Shown here in pieces: positions 8,579 through 10,073 of a stretch of DNA of 10,073 nucleotides (position 1 is its first letter; each line of letters starts with the position of its first letter). Source of the stretch: Gemmatimonadales bacterium (GTDB lineage: Bacteria > Gemmatimonadota > Gemmatimonadetes > Gemmatimonadales > GWC2-71-9); NCBI GenBank assembly GCA_030601605.1, contig JAUVTI010000061.1, positions 1 to 10,073 on the forward strand, read 5' to 3'. Under the pieces are notes generated by a model that did not search any database, was not told the DNA's origin, and saw only the letters and a program-made list of their open reading frames with translations. The position numbers were made by a program, and so were the translations under genes.

Positions 8579-9024
8579 TGCGGGACATGATCGATGTCGG
8601 CGCGACCGCGCCGCTGTTCGAGTTGGAGGCGTCCGACGGCGAGCGCTACCGGCTCAGCGACGCGCTGGCTGAGGGGCACGCCCTGCGGATCTTCTACCCG
8701 GGCAACAACACACCCGGGTGAAACAAGCAACTCTCCGCCGTGCGCGATGAGATAGAGCAGTACCGAGCAGCCAACGTCCGACCCTTCGGCGTCAACTTCG
8801 CCGGAGTCGAGAGCCATAGAAAGTACGCCGCCAAGCTGAAGCTGCCGTTTCCCCTGCTCAGCGACCCGGAGCGCGAGGTGGTGGCGGCCTACGGCGCCCT
8901 CAAGCCGGACGGCAAGAAGATCCAGCGCACCGTGGTCCTGGTGCGCAGCGACGGGACGGTGGGCTTCGCGGCCCGCGGCATGCCGGGACCCGAGGAGAGC
9001 CTGCCGGGCGCCGGGAACACTTGA
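8578..9024 (+). CDS. Selenocysteine-containing peroxiredoxin (Bcp/AhpC-TSA family), in-frame TGA read as Sec48
   Basis: Read through one TGA (8719-8721), the frame gives 148 residues, the usual size of the Bcp/PrxQ group, which reduces hydroperoxides in the cytoplasm. The fold is complete: an N-terminal APLFELEASDG, strand LRIFYP, the active-site motif P41-x-x-x-T45-P-G-Sec48, then NKQLSAVRDEI, VNFAGVES, FPLLSDPE and QRTVVLV, with the active-site Arg (R117). Family members have Cys where the TGA stands (TPGCTKQ). No Cys exists anywhere else, so Sec would be the only redox residue. The Bcp resolving Cys (five residues on) is Ser53. The start overlaps the PHP stop (TGATG) with a strong ribosome site. 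A SECIS-like hairpin follows the TGA, and thioredoxin reductase lies 40 bases downstream. TGA is a normal stop in the other genes, so a general recode is excluded. Alternatives are a TGC-to-TGA nonsense mutation or a sequencing error. A read-through Sec protein fits best, though the Sec insertion genes are not in the window. Confidence 0.85.
8719..8721 (+). other. Recoded TGA (selenocysteine codon)
   Basis: The triplet interrupts the peroxiredoxin frame at residue 48, and the frame stays open for 100 further codons. It aligns with the peroxidatic Cys of the TPGC motif. Preceding codons encode NNTPG and following codons NKQLS. A random stop would have little chance of falling on the one codon where Sec replaces Cys functionally. 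Confidence 0.82.
8722..8757 (+). promoter_or_regulatory. Candidate bacterial SECIS element
   Basis: After the UGA, UCUC (8732-8735) pairs with GAGA (8749-8752) and CGC (8736-8738) pairs with GCG (8744-8746). A two-base AU bulge (8747-8748) lies on the 3' side. The loop is CGUGC (8739-8743). The loop begins 18 bases after the UGA and has a G at its second position. Both agree with the published general bacterial SECIS description: 16-37 bases to the loop, a G among the first two loop bases, and a stem of at least 4 pairs. An alternative fold pairs CGC with GCG at 8742-8744. GC-rich coding DNA can form such a hairpin by chance, so the call rests mainly on its position. Confidence 0.55.
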
Positions 9025-9054
9025 GGTCGATGCGTGGTTGCAGACCTGACAGCC

Positions 9055-9060
9055 GAGGGA
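9055..9060 (+). promoter_or_regulatory. Ribosome binding site of trxB
   Basis: GAGGGA ends 4 bases before GTG 9065. It supports GTG as the start, since the Rossmann strand YDVVSVGGG begins five residues later. The 40-base gap before the gene shows no terminator hairpin, so co-transcription with the peroxiredoxin gene is likely. Confidence 0.65.
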
Positions 9061-9064
9061 TCAA

Positions 9065-10027
9065 GTGACCGAGACGAACTATGATGTAGTCAGCGTCGGT
9101 GGAGGCCCCGCGGGGCTCTGCGCCGCGATGTACTCCGGACGGGGCATGCTCAAGACCCTCGTCATCGAGCGTGGGCTGACGGGTGGCGAGCTGCTCAATA
9201 CCGACGTAATCGAGGATTATCCCGGCTTCGAGAGCGTGAAGGGACCGGAGCTGGCCCAGAAGATGACCGACCACGCGCTCAAATTCGGCGCGGAGCTGGT
9301 GACCGACACGGTGAAGTCGATCGAGAAGCGCGAGGACGGCGACTTCGACATCGAGACCGAGCTGGGCAAGACCTATCGCGCGCCCACCGTGATTCTCACG
9401 GCCGGCGGCACGCCCCGCAAGCTGGACGTGCCGGGGGAGAAGGAGTACGCGGGACGCGGCGTGTCGTACTGCGCGGTGTGCGACGGAGCGTTCTTCAAGG
9501 GCGAGGTGCTGGCCGTGGTGGGTGGAGGCGACGCCGCCGTCGAGGAAGCCGACTACCTGACGCGCTACGCGGAGAAGGTCTACATCATCCACCGGCGCGA
9601 CGAGCTGCGCGCGTCCCAGATCATCCAGAAGCGGGCCTTCGCCAACCCGAAGATCGAGGTCATCTGGAACAAGGTGGTCGCGGAGGTGCACGGTGAGCCC
9701 AAGGGGGTCGCCCACCTGACTCGCGAGGACACCCAGACCGGCGACACGTCGCGGCTCGACGTTGGGGGCGTGTTCATCTTCATCGGATTCACTCCCAACT
9801 CCGGCCTGGTCAAGGGTCATTACGAGCACGACGCGGGCGGCTATATCATCACGGACAGCAATATGATGACGTCCATCTCGGGCCTGTTCGCGGCCGGAGA
9901 CCTGCGGGTGCAGCTCGTGCGACAGATCACGACGGCGGTGGGCGATGCCACGACCGCGGCGATCGCCGTGGAGAAGTACCTCGCGGAGAAGCGGGACAAG
10001 GAGCTGGAGGCCGTTGCCTCAACCTAG
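9065..10027 (+). CDS. trxB: Thioredoxin-disulfide reductase
   Basis: A 320-residue FAD enzyme of the low-molecular-weight bacterial class that moves electrons from NADPH to thioredoxin. Seen: the FAD Rossmann loop VGGGPAG (11-17); the ELLNTDVIEDYPGF block (42-55); LTAGGTPRKLDVPGE (111-125), where the usual ATG is TAG in the protein; the redox centre CAVCD (C136, C139); the NADPH loop VVGGGDAAVEEA (151-162); HRRDELRAS (176-184), with the Arg residues that hold the NADPH phosphate; and the C-terminal FAD block GLFAAGDLRVQLVRQ (273-287), followed by AVGDATTAA instead of the more common GDG. All catalytic parts are intact. Its place 40 bases after the selenoperoxiredoxin gene suggests it recycles that enzyme through thioredoxin. 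No thioredoxin gene lies in the window. Confidence 0.94.
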   Translation: MTETNYDVVSVGGGPAGLCAAMYSGRGMLKTLVIERGLTGGELLNTDVIEDYPGFESVKGPELAQKMTDHALKFGAELVTDTVKSIEKREDGDFDIETELGKTYRAPTVILTAGGTPRKLDVPGEKEYAGRGVSYCAVCDGAFFKGEVLAVVGGGDAAVEEADYLTRYAEKVYIIHRRDELRASQIIQKRAFANPKIEVIWNKVVAEVHGEPKGVAHLTREDTQTGDTSRLDVGGVFIFIGFTPNSGLVKGHYEHDAGGYIITDSNMMTSISGLFAAGDLRVQLVRQITTAVGDATTAAIAVEKYLAEKRDKELEAVAST

Positions 10028-10073
10028 GGTCATCTGTCTCACCAACGGGGTCTACCAGGAGAACTGCTACATT
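10014..10073 (+). CDS. Metallo-beta-lactamase-fold hydrolase, N-terminus only (partial)
   Basis: A frame beginning at TTG 10014, overlapping the trxB stop by 14 bases, encodes PRVICLTNGVYQENCYI up to the edge. The N-G-x-Y-Q-E-N-C-Y-I pattern is the usual first strand and turn of glyoxalase-II-like metallo-beta-lactamase-fold hydrolases (VGxxQxNCY). GGAGG at 10006-10010 and AAGGAG just upstream could serve as ribosome sites. Only 20 codons are visible and the metal motif HxHxDH lies outside the window, so the family call is tentative and the exact start uncertain. Confidence 0.55.
   Translation, partial: MPQPRVICLTNGVYQENCYI

Noticed and set aside
8719..8721. TGA read as tryptophan or glycine under an alternative genetic code
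   Set aside because: TGA is the terminal stop of nine complete genes in the window, and none of those genes contains an internal TGA. The position is that of a catalytic Cys, which neither Trp nor Gly could replace.
8740..9024. A separate gene starting at GTG 8740, with a second short gene 8518-8721 before it
   Set aside because: Both pieces are in the same frame and together make one peroxiredoxin. The GTG has no ribosome site of its own and would give a protein without the active-site segment. The earlier start at 8518 lies inside the PHP gene.
9025..9064. Possible terminator or promoter between the peroxiredoxin gene and trxB
   Set aside because: The 40 bases show no stable hairpin and no recognisable promoter hexamers, only the trxB ribosome site.
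9065..10027. The reductase as dihydrolipoamide dehydrogenase (E3) of the nearby oxo-acid dehydrogenase
   Set aside because: E3 proteins are about 460 residues with a CxxxxC centre near the N-terminus. This one has 320 residues with CAVC in the middle domain, which is thioredoxin reductase.

Overview
The window is high-GC bacterial DNA. Every supported gene lies on the + strand, and the genes are packed tightly: GTGA and TGATG stop/start overlaps, gaps of 1 to 15 bases, and two larger gaps of 40 and 249 bases. TGA is the normal stop of nine complete reading frames here. There is no tRNA, rRNA, insertion sequence, CRISPR array or other sign of a mobile element. The gene content (myo-inositol-phosphate synthase, a Cu-ATPase set, a two-gene E1 beta/E2 oxo-acid dehydrogenase block, thioredoxin reductase with a CAVC centre) would suit Gemmatimonadota or a related soil or sediment phylum. 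That placement is inference; no marker gene in the window fixes it.

Layout. Bases 1-90 are probably the tail of an upstream gene, overlapping by GTGA the inositol-3-phosphate synthase gene (87-1418). A copper-handling group follows: a membrane-anchored cupredoxin-like protein (1415-1846), a CopA-type Cu+ P-type ATPase (1839-4385), an unrecognised 96-residue protein (4390-4680) and a CopZ-like metallochaperone (4685-4900). Next come the E1 beta subunit of a 2-oxo-acid dehydrogenase (4916-5896), a 249-base gap with an imperfect inverted repeat, and the lipoyl-bearing E2 acyltransferase (6146-7450). Then come an unrecognised 90-residue protein (7452-7724), a PHP-family phosphoesterase (7727-8578), a peroxiredoxin (8578-9024), thioredoxin reductase (9065-10027) and the first codons of a probable metallo-beta-lactamase-fold hydrolase (10014 to the edge).

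The main discovery is in the peroxiredoxin. Its frame is cut by a TGA at 8719-8721 and continues in the same frame for another 100 codons of clear peroxiredoxin sequence. The TGA falls exactly where the peroxidatic cysteine belongs (P-x-x-x-T-P-G-[TGA]-N-K-Q). The rest of the protein has no cysteine. A hairpin that fits the bacterial SECIS description begins 11 bases after the TGA. The simplest reading is a selenocysteine peroxiredoxin of the Bcp/AhpC-TSA group, followed directly by a thioredoxin reductase that could supply electrons through thioredoxin. Selenoprotein peroxiredoxins are known from other bacteria. What stands out here is a selenocysteine-only, cysteine-free form coupled to PHP and trxB genes.

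Secondary oddities: the cupredoxin has lost the Met residues of the usual CGMxM copper loop; the second heavy-metal domain of CopA has lost both CxxC cysteines; the E1 beta gene has no E1 alpha partner beside it; and two small genes of unknown function sit inside otherwise well-understood groups.
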